Notes under the pieces: model-generated
Told to the model about the DNA's origin: nothing
Database searches by the model: none
What the model saw: only the letters and a program-made list of their open reading frames with translations
Program-made: the position numbers and the translations under genes
Origin: Pseudomonas multiresinivorans
Lineage (GTDB): Bacteria > Pseudomonadota > Gammaproteobacteria > Pseudomonadales > Pseudomonadaceae
Reading direction: 5' to 3'
Length of the DNA stretch: 64,000 nt
NCBI RefSeq assembly: GCF_012971725.1
Contig: NZ_CP048833.1
Coordinates: 2,604,001 to 2,668,000 of the forward strand
Shown here: positions 15,931 through 26,986 of the stretch, piece by piece
Layout: each line of letters begins with the position of its first letter
Position numbering within the stretch: the stretch's first letter is position 1

Positions 15931-17703
15931 ATGGCTAGCATTCGTACTCTTTCCTTCGACGCCATCATCGTTGGTGGCGGCGGCGCCGGCATGCGTGCCG
16001 CACTGCAACTGGCCCAGGGTGGTCACAAGACTGCCGTGGTGACCAAGGTCTTCCCGACCCGTTCGCACACCGTATCCGCCCAGGGCGGCATCACCTGCGC
16101 CATCGCTTCGGCCGACCCGAACGACGATTGGCGCTGGCACATGTACGACACCGTCAAGGGCTCCGACTACATCGGTGACCAGGACGCTATCGAATACATG
16201 TGCTCCGTCGGCCCGGAAGCCGTGTTCGAACTGGAACACATGGGCCTGCCGTTCTCCCGTACCGAGCAGGGCCGCATCTACCAGCGTCCGTTCGGTGGCC
16301 AGTCCAAGGACTTCGGCAAGGGTGGCCAGGCTGCGCGTACCTGCGCCGCGGCTGACCGTACCGGTCACGCCCTGCTGCACACCCTCTATCAGGCCAACCT
16401 GAAGAACGGTACTTCCTTCCTTAATGAGTGGTACGCGGTCGATCTGGTGAAGAACCAGGACGGTCATGTGGTTGGCGTCATCGCCATCGACATCGAAACC
16501 GGCGACACCGTTTATATCCGCTCCAAGGCCGTGGTCCTGGCCACTGGCGGTGCCGGCCGTATCTACGCCTCCACCACCAACGCCCTGATCAACACCGGTG
16601 ACGGTATCGGCATGGCGCTGCGCGCTGGTGTGCCGGTGCAGGACATCGAGATGTGGCAGTTCCACCCGACCGGCATCGCCGGCGCTGGTGTACTGGTCAC
16701 CGAAGGCTGCCGCGGTGAAGGCGGCTACCTGATCAACGCCCATGGCGAGCGTTTCATGGAGCGTTACGCTCCGAACGCCAAGGACCTGGCCGGCCGCGAC
16801 GTGGTTGCCCGTTCCATGGTCAAGGAAGTGATCGCCGGCAACGGCGTGGGCCCGAACAAGGACCACGTACTGCTGAAGCTCGACCACCTCGGCGAAGAAG
16901 TTCTGCACAGCCGCCTGCCTGGCATCTGCGAACTGTCCAAGACCTTCGCCCACGTCGACCCGGTTGTCGCTCCGATCCCGGTCATCCCGACCTGCCACTA
17001 CATGATGGGCGGCGTTGCCACCAACATCCATGGCCAGGCCCTGACCACCGATGCCAACGGCAACGAGCAGATCATCGAAGGCCTGTTCGCCGTAGGCGAA
17101 GTTGCTTGCGTATCGGTACACGGCGCCAACCGCCTGGGCGGCAACTCGCTGCTCGACCTGGTTGTGTTCGGTCGTGCCACCGGCCTGCACCTGGAGAAGG
17201 CGCTCAAGGATGGTATCGAGCACCGCCAGGCTTCCGAGTCCGACCTGGAATCCGCTTTCAAGCGCCTGAACGGCGTGAACGAGCGCACCAGCGGCGAAGA
17301 AGTCGCTCCGCTCAAGCGCGAGCTGCAATCCTGCATGCAGAACTACTTCGGTGTGTTCCGTACCGGCGAGTACATGCAGAAAGGTATCGCTCAGTTGGCT
17401 GATCTGCGTGAGCGTATCGCCACCGTCAAGATCAACGACAAGAGCCAGGCATTCAACACGGCGCGTATCGAAGCGCTGGAACTGCAGAACCTCCTCGAAG
17501 TGGCCGAAGCCACTGCGATTGCGGCAGAAGCCCGCAAAGAGTCCCGCGGCGCGCATGCCCGTGAAGACTTCGAGGAGCGCGATGACGAGAACTGGCTGTG
17601 CCACACCCTGTACTTCCCGGGTGAGAAGCGTGTAGCCAAGCGTGCCGTCAACTTCGCGCCGAAAACTGTTCCGGCATTCGAACCCAAGGTTCGTACTTAC
17701 TAA
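15931..17703 (+). CDS. sdhA: Succinate dehydrogenase flavoprotein subunit
   Basis: 590 residues. It oxidises succinate to fumarate in the TCA cycle and passes electrons to SdhB. Visible features are the FAD Rossmann motif IIVGGGGAGMRAALQL, the covalent-FAD histidine in TRSHTVSAQGG, the catalytic arginine region ERYAPNAKDLAGRDVVARSM, HPTGIAGAGVLVTEGCRGEGG and the late GGNSLLDLVVFGRATG. Full length; third gene of the sdh operon. Confidence 0.98.
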   Translation: MASIRTLSFDAIIVGGGGAGMRAALQLAQGGHKTAVVTKVFPTRSHTVSAQGGITCAIASADPNDDWRWHMYDTVKGSDYIGDQDAIEYMCSVGPEAVFELEHMGLPFSRTEQGRIYQRPFGGQSKDFGKGGQAARTCAAADRTGHALLHTLYQANLKNGTSFLNEWYAVDLVKNQDGHVVGVIAIDIETGDTVYIRSKAVVLATGGAGRIYASTTNALINTGDGIGMALRAGVPVQDIEMWQFHPTGIAGAGVLVTEGCRGEGGYLINAHGERFMERYAPNAKDLAGRDVVARSMVKEVIAGNGVGPNKDHVLLKLDHLGEEVLHSRLPGICELSKTFAHVDPVVAPIPVIPTCHYMMGGVATNIHGQALTTDANGNEQIIEGLFAVGEVACVSVHGANRLGGNSLLDLVVFGRATGLHLEKALKDGIEHRQASESDLESAFKRLNGVNERTSGEEVAPLKRELQSCMQNYFGVFRTGEYMQKGIAQLADLRERIATVKINDKSQAFNTARIEALELQNLLEVAEATAIAAEARKESRGAHAREDFEERDDENWLCHTLYFPGEKRVAKRAVNFAPKTVPAFEPKVRTY

Positions 17704-17714
17704 GGGTGCCCGCC

Positions 17715-18422
17715 ATGTTGCAAGTGAGTGTTTACCGCTACAACCCTGAGAAGGACGCTGCACCCTACATGCAGGACTTCCAGGTCGATACCGACGGCAA
17801 GGACATCATGGTCCTGGACGTGCTGGCTCTGATCAAGGAACAGGACGAGGGCTTCTCCTATCGTCGTTCCTGCCGTGAAGGCGTGTGCGGTTCCGACGGT
17901 ATGAACATCAACGGCAAGAACGGCCTGGCCTGCATCACCCCCCTGTCGGCCGCTGGCCTGAAGGGCGGCAAGCTGGTTCTGCGTCCGCTGCCGGGCCTGC
18001 CGGTCATTCGTGACCTGGTCGTCGACATGCGCATCTTCTACAAGCAGTACGAGAGCGTGAAGCCGTTCCTGCAGAACAAATATGCAGCTCCGGCCATCGA
18101 GCGTCTGCAAAGCCCGGAAGAGCGCGAGAAGCTGGACGGTCTGTACGAGTGCATCCTGTGCGCCTGCTGCTCGACCTCCTGCCCGTCGTTCTGGTGGAAC
18201 CCCGACAAGTTCCTGGGTCCCGCCGCGCTGCTGCAGGCCTATCGCTTCCTGGCCGACAGCCGTGACACCGAAACTCAGGCGCGCCTGGCGAGCCTGGATG
18301 ACCCGTTCAGCGTTTTCCGCTGCCGCGGGATCATGAACTGCGTGAACGTTTGCCCGAAGGGTCTGAACCCCACCAAGGCAATCGGTCACATCCGTAACAT
18401 GCTGCTGCAGAGCGGCACTTGA
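17715..18422 (+). CDS. sdhB: Succinate dehydrogenase iron-sulfur subunit
   Basis: 235 residues from the ATG at 17715 (an upstream in-frame GTG at 17706 overlaps the likely AAGGG ribosome-binding site and is rejected). Three Fe-S motifs are complete: CREGVCGSDGMNINGKNGLAC for 2Fe-2S, CILCACCSTSCPSFWW for 4Fe-4S and CRGIMNCVNVCPKGLNP for 3Fe-4S. It carries electrons from SdhA to the membrane quinone site. Two hairpins follow before sucA. Confidence 0.98.
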   Translation: MLQVSVYRYNPEKDAAPYMQDFQVDTDGKDIMVLDVLALIKEQDEGFSYRRSCREGVCGSDGMNINGKNGLACITPLSAAGLKGGKLVLRPLPGLPVIRDLVVDMRIFYKQYESVKPFLQNKYAAPAIERLQSPEEREKLDGLYECILCACCSTSCPSFWWNPDKFLGPAALLQAYRFLADSRDTETQARLASLDDPFSVFRCRGIMNCVNVCPKGLNPTKAIGHIRNMLLQSGT

Positions 18423-18494
18423 TCTGCGGGCCTCGCGCCCACAGATCATGAAAGAGCGACACCTGTGCCGCCGGAACATTGTCCGGCGGTACAG
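18421..18494 (+). terminator. Two hairpins between sdhB and sucA (processing or attenuation site)
   Basis: The first hairpin (18421-18447) starts in the sdhB stop region: GATCTG.GGGC ... GCCC.CAGATC. The second (18463-18494) is a 13-bp stem with one G-T pair and a 6-base loop. Neither has a T run, so full termination is unlikely. RNA processing or partial attenuation that sets the sdh to suc ratio is plausible. Confidence 0.55.
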
Positions 18495-18671
18495 TCCTTA
18501 GGACCCAAGCCCACAAAGCGGGGGTCCTGTATTGAAAACGTATATATGACCAGCAGGGGCATCCGGGCTGGTACCCGGACTATCTGCGGGAATCGGTGGC
18601 TTGAAGTCGCTGTGTTTGACTTCGCGCCAGAGGTTCCACAGGTGGAGTCCCCTTACCGAGGGTGACCAAGC

Positions 18672-21503
18672 ATGCACGAAAGCGTAATGCAGCGGATGTG
18701 GAACAGTGCCCATCTATCCGGTGGAAACGCTGCCTACGTCGAAGAGCTCTACGAGCTCTACCTGCACGACCCGAACGCTGTGCCAGAAGAGTGGCGCACG
18801 TACTTCCAGAAGCTTCCTGCCGACGGCAATCCTGCCCCCGACGTTTCGCATTCCTCTATCCGTGATCATTTCGTACTCCTGGCCAAGAACCAGCGCCGCG
18901 CCGCGCCTGTTTCCGCTGGCAGCGTAAGCACCGAGCACGAGAAAAAGCAGGTTGAAGTCCTGCGTCTGATCCTGGCATACCGTCTGCGTGGACATCAGGC
19001 AGCATCGCTCGATCCGCTGGGTCTCTGGGTGCGTACCGCTCCCTCCGACCTGTCGCTGGAACATTACGGGCTCACCGCTGCAGACCTCGACACTACTTTC
19101 CGGACCGGTGAGCTCTACATCGGCAAGGAAGAAGCGACCCTGCGTGAAATCATCGATGCGCTGAAGCAGACCTACTGCAGCACCATCGGCGCCGAGTTCA
19201 TGCACATCGTCGACTCCGAGCAGCGTCACTGGTTCGCCCAGCGCCTGGAAAGCGTCCGTGGCCGTCCGACGTACTCCGCCGACGCCCGCTCCCACCTGCT
19301 CGAGCGCCTGACCGCTGCCGAAGGCCTGGAAAAATACCTGGGCACCAAGTACCCGGGCACCAAGCGCTTCGGCCTGGAAGGCGGCGAGAGCCTGATCCCG
19401 ATGGTCGACGAGATCATCCAGCGCTCCGGCTCCTATGGTGTGAAGGAAATCGTCATCGGCATGGCTCACCGCGGCCGTCTGAACGTCCTGGTCAACACCC
19501 TGGGCAAGAACCCGCGCGAGCTGTTCGACGAGTTCGAAGGCAAGAAGCTGGTCGAGATGGGCTCCGGTGACGTGAAGTACCACCAGGGCTTCTCCTCCAA
19601 CGTCATGACCACCGGCGGCGAAGTCCACCTCGCCCTGGCGTTCAACCCCTCGCACCTGGAAATCGTTTCCCCGGTGGTCGAGGGCTCGGTACGCGCCCGC
19701 CAGGACCGTCGCAAGGACGGCACCGGCGACAAGGTCGTGCCGATCTCCATCCACGGTGATGCCGCCTTCGCGGGGCAGGGCGTGGTCATGGAGACCTTCC
19801 AGATGTCGCAGACCCGTGCTTACAAGACGGGCGGCACCATCCACATCGTGATCAACAACCAGGTGGGCTTCACCACCAGCCGCCAGGACGATGCTCGTTC
19901 CACCGAGTACGCGACCGACGTGGCCAAGATGATCCAGGCGCCGATCTTCCATGTGAACGGCGACGATCCGGAAGCGGTCCTGTTCGTGACCCAGCTGGCC
20001 GTCGACTACCGCATGCAGTTCAAGCGTGACGTGGTCATCGACCTGGTCTGCTACCGCCGTCGCGGCCACAACGAGGCCGACGAGCCGAGCGGCACCCAGC
20101 CGCTGATGTATCAGCAGATCGCCAAGCAGCGCACCACCCGTGACCTGTATGCCGATGCGCTGATCGCAGCCGGCGTGCAGACCACCGAGCAGGCCCAGGA
20201 GAAGGTCGACGAATACCGCGACGCTCTCGACAACGGCCAGCACGTGGTGAAGAGCCTGGTGAAGGAGCCCAACAAGGAGCTCTTCGTCGACTGGCGTCCG
20301 TACGTGGGCCATGCCTGGACCGCGCGACACGACACCCGCTTCGACCTGAAGACCCTGCAGGACCTCTCCGCCAAGCTGCTGGAAACCCCGGACGGCTTCG
20401 TCATGCAGCGTCAGGTGCAGAAGATCTACGAAGACCGCGCGAAGATGGCTGCCGGCGGCATGCCCATCAACTGGGGCTTCGCCGAGAACCTGGCCTACGC
20501 CACCCTGCTGTTCGAAGGTCACCCGGTGCGCATGACCGGTCAGGACGTCGGCCGCGGCACCTTCTCGCACCGCCACGCGGCGCTGCACAACCAGAAGGAT
20601 GACTCGGTCTACATTCCCCTGGCCAATCTGTTCGAAGGTCAGCCGCGCGTCAGCCTGTACGACTCCTACCTTTCGGAAGAAGCAGTACTGGCATTCGAAT
20701 ACGGCTACGCCACCACCATGCCGAATGCACTGGTGACCTGGGAAGCCCAGTTCGGTGACTTCGCCAACGGTGCACAGGTCGTGATCGACCAGTTCATCAC
20801 CAGCGGCGAAACCAAGTGGCAACGTCTGTGTGGTCTGACCATGCTGCTGCCGCACGGTTACGAAGGCCAGGGTCCGGAGCACTCCTCCGCGCGCCTGGAG
20901 CGTTACCTGCAGCTGTGCGCCGAGCAGAACATCCAGGTCTGCGTGCCGACTACCCCGGCGCAGGTCTACCACATGCTGCGCCGTCAGGTGATCCGTCCGC
21001 TGCGCAAGCCGCTGATCGTGATGACTCCGAAGTCGCTGCTGCGTCACAAGCTGGCCATCTCGACCCTGGAAGATCTGGCCGACGGTTCGTTCCAGACTGT
21101 GATCAACGAGATCGACAGCCTGGATCCGAAGAAAGTCGACCGCATCGTGCTGTGCAGCGGCAAGGTCTACTACGACCTGCTGGAGAAGCGTCGCGCCGAA
21201 GGTCTCGAGAACATCGCGATCGTTCGCCTCGAGCAGCTGTATCCCTTCCCGGAAGACGATCTGGCCGAGGTGCTGTCGCAGTACAAGAACCTCAAGCACA
21301 TCGTCTGGTGTCAGGAAGAGCCGATGAACCAGGGTGCCTGGTTCTGCTCGCAGCACCATATGCGTCGTGTCATCGCCGCGCACAAGAAAGGTCTCAACCT
21401 GGAATACGCGGGCCGCGAAGGCTCGGCAGCTCCGGCTTGCGGCTACGCTTCGATGCACGCCGAGCAGCAGGAAAAACTGCTGCAGGACGCCTTCACCGTT
21501 TAA
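18672..21503 (+). CDS. sucA: 2-oxoglutarate dehydrogenase E1 component
   Basis: 943 residues, the standard length for Pseudomonas SucA. It decarboxylates 2-oxoglutarate with thiamine diphosphate and loads the succinyl group on SucB. Features are the N-terminal HLSGGNAAYVEELYELYLHDP E2-binding segment, IGMAHRGRLNVLVN, GDVKYHQG, HGDAAFAGQGVVMET (ThDP site), YRRRGHNEADEPS and HGYEGQGPEHSSARLERY. The ribosome-binding site is GAGGGTGACC. A 249-bp gap from sdhB holds hairpins and possibly a second promoter. Confidence 0.98.
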   Translation: MHESVMQRMWNSAHLSGGNAAYVEELYELYLHDPNAVPEEWRTYFQKLPADGNPAPDVSHSSIRDHFVLLAKNQRRAAPVSAGSVSTEHEKKQVEVLRLILAYRLRGHQAASLDPLGLWVRTAPSDLSLEHYGLTAADLDTTFRTGELYIGKEEATLREIIDALKQTYCSTIGAEFMHIVDSEQRHWFAQRLESVRGRPTYSADARSHLLERLTAAEGLEKYLGTKYPGTKRFGLEGGESLIPMVDEIIQRSGSYGVKEIVIGMAHRGRLNVLVNTLGKNPRELFDEFEGKKLVEMGSGDVKYHQGFSSNVMTTGGEVHLALAFNPSHLEIVSPVVEGSVRARQDRRKDGTGDKVVPISIHGDAAFAGQGVVMETFQMSQTRAYKTGGTIHIVINNQVGFTTSRQDDARSTEYATDVAKMIQAPIFHVNGDDPEAVLFVTQLAVDYRMQFKRDVVIDLVCYRRRGHNEADEPSGTQPLMYQQIAKQRTTRDLYADALIAAGVQTTEQAQEKVDEYRDALDNGQHVVKSLVKEPNKELFVDWRPYVGHAWTARHDTRFDLKTLQDLSAKLLETPDGFVMQRQVQKIYEDRAKMAAGGMPINWGFAENLAYATLLFEGHPVRMTGQDVGRGTFSHRHAALHNQKDDSVYIPLANLFEGQPRVSLYDSYLSEEAVLAFEYGYATTMPNALVTWEAQFGDFANGAQVVIDQFITSGETKWQRLCGLTMLLPHGYEGQGPEHSSARLERYLQLCAEQNIQVCVPTTPAQVYHMLRRQVIRPLRKPLIVMTPKSLLRHKLAISTLEDLADGSFQTVINEIDSLDPKKVDRIVLCSGKVYYDLLEKRRAEGLENIAIVRLEQLYPFPEDDLAEVLSQYKNLKHIVWCQEEPMNQGAWFCSQHHMRRVIAAHKKGLNLEYAGREGSAAPACGYASMHAEQQEKLLQDAFTV

Positions 21504-21545
21504 CGCCAACGCGCAGTTGATACCGAATTTAAGGAAACACACATA

Positions 21546-22778
21546 ATGGCTATCGAAATCAAAGCCCCAACCTTCCCGGAATCGGTTGCCGACGGCACCG
21601 TTGCAACCTGGCACAAGAAGGTCGGTGAAGCCGTCAAGCGCGACGAACTGATCGTCGACATCGAGACCGACAAGGTCGTGATCGAAGTGCTGGCCGAGGC
21701 TGACGGCGTCCTGGCAGAGATCGTCAAGAACGAAGGCGACACCGTTCTCTCCAACGAACTGCTGGGCAAACTGAGCGAAGGCGGTGCCGCCGCTGCCGCT
21801 CCGGCTGCTGCCTCGGCTCCGGCTGCTGCACCTGCAGCCGCTGCACCGGCCGCTGCTGCCGCTGGCGACGACAACATCCTCTCGCCGGCTGCCCGCAAGC
21901 TGGCCGAAGAGAACGGCATCGACCCGAACAGCCTGGCCGGTACCGGCAAAGGCGGTCGCGTCACCAAGGAAGACGTCGTCGCTGCCGTTGAAGCCAAGAA
22001 GAACGCCCCGGCCGCCGCTCCGGCTGCCAAGGCTGCAGCTCCGGCTGCAGCTGCTCCGGTGTTCGCCGCTGGCGACCGCGTCGAGAAGCGTGTTCCGATG
22101 ACCCGCCTGCGCGCCAAGGTTGCCGAGCGTCTGGTCGAAGCCCAGTCCTCCATGGCCATGCTGACTACCTTCAACGAAGTCAACATGAAGCCGATCATGG
22201 ACCTGCGCAACAAGTACAAGGACCTGTTCGAGAAGAAGCACAACGGCGTTCGCCTGGGCTTCATGTCCTTCTTCGTCAAGGCCGCCACCGAAGCCCTGAA
22301 GCGCTTCCCGGGCGTCAACGCCTCGATCGACGGCAACGACATCGTCTACCACGGCTACCAGGACATCGGTGTGGCAGTTTCCAGCGACCGCGGTCTGGTC
22401 GTGCCGGTTCTGCGTAACGCCGAGTTCATGAGCCTGGCCGAGATCGAGAACGGCATCGCCACCTTCGGCAAGAAAGCCAAAGACGGCAAGCTGTCCATCG
22501 AAGACATGACCGGTGGTACTTTCACCATTTCCAACGGTGGCGTATTTGGATCCCTCTTGTCGACTCCGATCGTCAACCCGCCGCAGACCGCCATCCTCGG
22601 CATGCACAAGATCCAGGAGCGCCCGATGGCCGTTAACGGTCAAGTGGTCATCCTGCCGATGATGTACCTGGCGCTGTCCTACGATCACCGCATGATCGAT
22701 GGCAAGGAAGCGGTCAGCTTCCTGGTCACCATGAAGGATCTGCTGGAAGACCCGGCTCGCCTGCTGCTGGACGTCTGA
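21546..22778 (+). CDS. sucB: Dihydrolipoyllysine succinyltransferase (E2 of OGDH)
   Basis: 410 residues. Lipoyl domain about 1-76 with the lipoylated Lys in DIETDKVVIEV; an Ala/Pro-rich linker about 80-108; a peripheral subunit-binding domain (LSPAARKLAEENGID to GRVTKEDVV); a second Ala/Pro linker; and the catalytic domain with the HxxxDG motif in SYDHRMIDGKEAV. It transfers succinyl to CoA. The ribosome-binding site is AAGGAAACACAC. The linkers have a strong GCN codon run. Confidence 0.98.
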   Translation: MAIEIKAPTFPESVADGTVATWHKKVGEAVKRDELIVDIETDKVVIEVLAEADGVLAEIVKNEGDTVLSNELLGKLSEGGAAAAAPAAASAPAAAPAAAAPAAAAAGDDNILSPAARKLAEENGIDPNSLAGTGKGGRVTKEDVVAAVEAKKNAPAAAPAAKAAAPAAAAPVFAAGDRVEKRVPMTRLRAKVAERLVEAQSSMAMLTTFNEVNMKPIMDLRNKYKDLFEKKHNGVRLGFMSFFVKAATEALKRFPGVNASIDGNDIVYHGYQDIGVAVSSDRGLVVPVLRNAEFMSLAEIENGIATFGKKAKDGKLSIEDMTGGTFTISNGGVFGSLLSTPIVNPPQTAILGMHKIQERPMAVNGQVVILPMMYLALSYDHRMIDGKEAVSFLVTMKDLLEDPARLLLDV

Positions 22779-22811
22779 TACGTCAATTCACACGACGGCC
22801 CCGTACTACAC

Positions 22812-22833
22812 GACGGCCCCGCAAGGGGCCGTC
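22812..22833 (+). terminator. GC-rich hairpin between sucB and lpd
   Basis: GACGGCCCC GCAA GGGGCCGTC is a 9-bp perfect stem with a tetraloop and no T run. Read-through to lpd is expected, so it is more likely an RNA-stability element. Confidence 0.5.
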
Positions 22834-22859
22834 CGCTTCACCGGAATAAGGATTGAGAC

Positions 22860-24296
22860 ATGAGCCAGAAATTCGACGTGGTTGTGATTGGTGCAGGCCC
22901 CGGCGGCTACGTAGCCGCCATCCGTGCTGCCCAACTCGGCCTGAAGACCGCTTGCATCGAGAAGTACATCGGTAAAGAGGGCAAGGTCGCTCTCGGCGGT
23001 ACCTGCCTGAACGTAGGCTGCATTCCGTCCAAGGCCCTTCTGGACAGCTCCTGGAAGTACAAGGAAGCCAAAGAAGGCTTCGATGTCCACGGTATCTCCA
23101 CCGGCGGCGTGAAGATGGACGTTCCGGCGATGATTGCCCGCAAGGCCAACATCGTGAAGAACCTGACCGGCGGCATCGCCACCCTGTTCAAGGCCAACGG
23201 CGTGACCTCCTTCGAAGGCCACGGCAAGGTCCTGGCCAACAAGCAGGTCGAAGTGACCGGCCTGGACGGCAAGACCCAGGTTCTGGAAGCCGACAACATC
23301 ATCATCGCCTCGGGCTCCAAGCCGGTTGAAATCCCGCCGGCCCCGCTGACTGAAGACGTGATCGTCGACTCCACCGGCGCCCTGGAATTCCAGAGCGTGC
23401 CGAAGAAGCTCGGTGTGATCGGCGCTGGCGTCATCGGTCTGGAACTGGGTTCGGTCTGGGCTCGCCTGGGCGCTGAGGTCACCGTCCTGGAAGCCCTGGA
23501 CAAGTTCCTCCCGGCTGCCGACGAGCAGATCGCCAAGGAAGCTCTGAAGACTCTGACCAAGCAAGGTCTGAACATCCGCCTGGGCGCTCGCGTCACCGGT
23601 TCGGACGTGAAGAAGAAGCAGGTTACCGTGACCTTCACCGACGCCAACGGCGAGCAGAAGGAAACCTTCGACAAGCTGATCGTGGCCGTGGGCCGTCGCC
23701 CGGTGACCACCGACCTGCTGGCGGCCGACAGCGGCGTGACCCTCGACGAGCGTGGCTTCATCTTCGTCGACGACCAGTGCAAGACCAGCGTTCCGGGCGT
23801 CTTCGCCATTGGTGACGTGGTCCGTGGCGCCATGCTCGCGCACAAGGCCTCGGAAGAGGGCGTGATGGTTGCCGAGCGCATCGCCGGCCACAAAGCCCAG
23901 ATGAACTACGATCTGATTCCGTCGGTGATCTACACCCACCCGGAAATCGCGTGGGTCGGCAAGACCGAGCAGCAGCTCAAGGGCGAAGGCGTCGAAGTCA
24001 ACGTCGGCACCTTCCCGTTCGCTGCCAGCGGTCGCGCCATGGCTGCCAACGACACCGGCGGTCTGGTCAAGGTCATCGCCGATGCCAAGACCGACCGCGT
24101 ACTGGGCGTCCACGTGATCGGCCCGAGCGCCGCCGAGCTGGTACAGCAAGGCGCGATCGGCATGGAATTCGGCACCAGCGCCGAAGACCTGGGCATGATG
24201 GTCTTCTCCCACCCGACTCTGTCCGAAGCGCTGCACGAAGCGGCCCTGGCAGTGAATGGCCACGCCATCCACATCGCCAACCGCAAGAAGCGCTAA
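22860..24296 (+). CDS. lpd: Dihydrolipoyl dehydrogenase (E3)
   Basis: 478 residues. It reoxidises the lipoyl group of SucB with NAD+. FAD motif VIGAGPGGYVAAIRAAQLG, redox-active disulfide GGTCLNVGCIPSKALL, NAD motif GVIGAGVIGLELGSVW and the C-terminal catalytic HPTLSEALHEA are all present. Its position inside the suc cluster makes it the OGDH-linked E3 (LpdG in P. aeruginosa terms), probably also used by the glycine cleavage and pyruvate complexes. Confidence 0.97.
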   Translation: MSQKFDVVVIGAGPGGYVAAIRAAQLGLKTACIEKYIGKEGKVALGGTCLNVGCIPSKALLDSSWKYKEAKEGFDVHGISTGGVKMDVPAMIARKANIVKNLTGGIATLFKANGVTSFEGHGKVLANKQVEVTGLDGKTQVLEADNIIIASGSKPVEIPPAPLTEDVIVDSTGALEFQSVPKKLGVIGAGVIGLELGSVWARLGAEVTVLEALDKFLPAADEQIAKEALKTLTKQGLNIRLGARVTGSDVKKKQVTVTFTDANGEQKETFDKLIVAVGRRPVTTDLLAADSGVTLDERGFIFVDDQCKTSVPGVFAIGDVVRGAMLAHKASEEGVMVAERIAGHKAQMNYDLIPSVIYTHPEIAWVGKTEQQLKGEGVEVNVGTFPFAASGRAMAANDTGGLVKVIADAKTDRVLGVHVIGPSAAELVQQGAIGMEFGTSAEDLGMMVFSHPTLSEALHEAALAVNGHAIHIANRKKR

Positions 24297-24455
24297 GGAA
24301 CGGGACCACGGCGGGGAGAGTGGCAGTCTTTTGCGAGGGGCTGTCCCCGACCCGCCGGATCGTTTCTCCCCCGAGGGGGACTCGGTCACAGGTGGCGTGG
24401 TGCCACGAGCGCCGCGCCGAATGCGCAATACCCAAGACGAAAACGGTAGACAAGC

Positions 24456-25621
24456 ATGAATCTCCACGAATATCAGGGTAAGCAGCTGTTCGCTGAGTAC
24501 GGCCTGCCCGTATCCAAGGGCTTCGCCGTCGACACACCCGAAGAGGCCGCAGAAGCCTGTGAAAAGATCGGTGGTACCGAGTGGGTCGTCAAAGCCCAGG
24601 TACATGCCGGTGGCCGCGGTAAAGCGGGCGGTGTGAAGCTGGTCAAGAGCAAAGAGGACGCCAAGGCGTTCGCCGCCAACTGGCTGGGCAAGCGTCTGGT
24701 GACTTACCAGACTGACGCCAATGGCCAGCCGGTCAGCAAGATCCTGGTGGAATCCTGCACCGACATCGACAAGGAGCTGTACCTCGGCGCCGTTGTTGAC
24801 CGTTCCAGCCGTCGCATCGTCTTCATGGCCTCCACCGAAGGTGGCGTGGACATCGAGAAAGTTGCGCACGAGACTCCCGAGAAGATCCTCAAGGCCACCA
24901 TCGATCCGCTGGTTGGCGCTCAGCCCTACCAGGGTCGCGAGCTGGCCTTCCAGCTGGGCCTGAAGGGCGACCAGATCAAGCAGTTCACCCACATCTTCGT
25001 GGGCCTGGCCAAGCTGTTCCAGGACTACGACCTGGCGCTGCTGGAAGTGAACCCGCTGGTGATCAAGAAAGACGGCAACCTGCACTGCCTGGACGCCAAG
25101 ATCAACATCGACTCCAACGCCATGTACCGTCAGCCCAAGCTGCGCGCCATGCACGACCCGTCCCAGGACGACGCTCGTGAGGCCCATGCGCAGAAGTGGG
25201 AACTGAACTACGTCGCGCTGGAAGGCAACATCGGCTGCATGGTCAACGGCGCTGGCCTGGCCATGGGCACCATGGACATCGTCAACCTGCACGGCGGCAA
25301 GCCGGCCAACTTCCTCGACGTTGGCGGCGGTGCCACCAAAGAGCGCGTGACCGAAGCGTTCAAGATCATCCTGTCCGACAGCAACGTCGCTGCCGTTCTG
25401 GTGAACATCTTCGGCGGCATCGTTCGCTGCGACATGATTGCCGAAGGCATCATCGGCGCCGTGAAAGAAGTCGGCGTGAAAATCCCGGTTGTCGTTCGTC
25501 TGGAAGGCAACAACGCCGACCTCGGCGCCAAGGTCCTGGCCGAAAGCGGTCTGAACATCATCGCGGCGACCAGCCTGACCGACGCTGCCCAGCAAGTCGT
25601 CAAGGCCGCGGAGGGTAAGTA

Positions 25622-25622
<1 letters not shown>
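24456..25622 (+). CDS. sucC: Succinyl-CoA synthetase beta subunit (ADP-forming)
   Basis: 388 residues, the family length. ATP-grasp domain with MNLHEYQGKQLFAEYGLPVS, VVKAQVHAGGRGKAGGVKL, LEVNPLV, GLAMGTMDIVNLHGG and VNIFGGIVRCDMIAEGI. It forms the nucleotide and CoA-carboxylate half of the enzyme with SucD. Its stop overlaps the sucD start by one base (TAATG). The 159-bp gap before it contains a CCCCCGAGGGGG hairpin, and its ribosome-binding site is weak. Confidence 0.97.
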
Positions 25623-26503
<881 letters not shown>

Positions 26504-26530
26504 GCGCCTCGCTTACTCAACCGTCCGTCC

Positions 26531-26558
26531 ACAGAGGCCACCTTCGGGTGGCCTCTGT
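26531..26558 (+). terminator. Hairpin terminator after sucD
   Basis: ACAGAGGCCACC TTCG GGTGGCCTCTGT is a perfect 12-bp stem with a stable TTCG loop. The following CGTTAT is a poor T run, but the position fits the end of the operon. Confidence 0.75.
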
Positions 26559-26986
26559 CGTTATGGCTGCGTCTGACAAAGTGTCGTTCAGGCGACATCG
26601 CCGATCATTGCGCGGACGATCTGACGTATGTCAGTGCAGCTCATCGGAATAGATCGTTAGGCTAGCAACTATATGAAGCGTCGCGTTCCCCACAAGGGAG
26701 GGCTCGCTCACCGTCAATTCCTACCCGGAAGCGACGGCGATTCCTGACCGTCAAGGATGGCGGGATAACCAGAATGCAGGAGCAAACGGGCCACGAGCCC
26801 ATGGAAAACCTCTGCTATCGGACTTCCAAGAACAACTCTCCGTACCGATGACAGCAGCATCACAGGATGCGCAGGCTCGCCCCGAGTGAGTCGGCCAGTC
26901 CCGTTCGATGCGGCTTTGTCACGTCCGTACGGCGTGCGTGCCTTGGGAGACCACAAACCCGCTAAAGCACTGTGGTATTTCCCTTC
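26559..26986. other. 428-bp leader region between the sucD terminator and braB
   Basis: No credible ORF. The last 250 bases before the gene should be its promoter and leader. I found no T-box, riboswitch or attenuator that I can name. A possible -10 (ACTATATG) lies near 26,668. Confidence 0.4.

Noticed and set aside
18714..22688. 1324-codon open frame on the minus strand opposite sucA-sucB
   Set aside because: It is antisense to two certain genes; the long opening comes from high-GC codon bias. Similar shadows lie opposite sdhA (15448-17763), lpd-sucC (22806-25595) and the adhesin (50897-52483).
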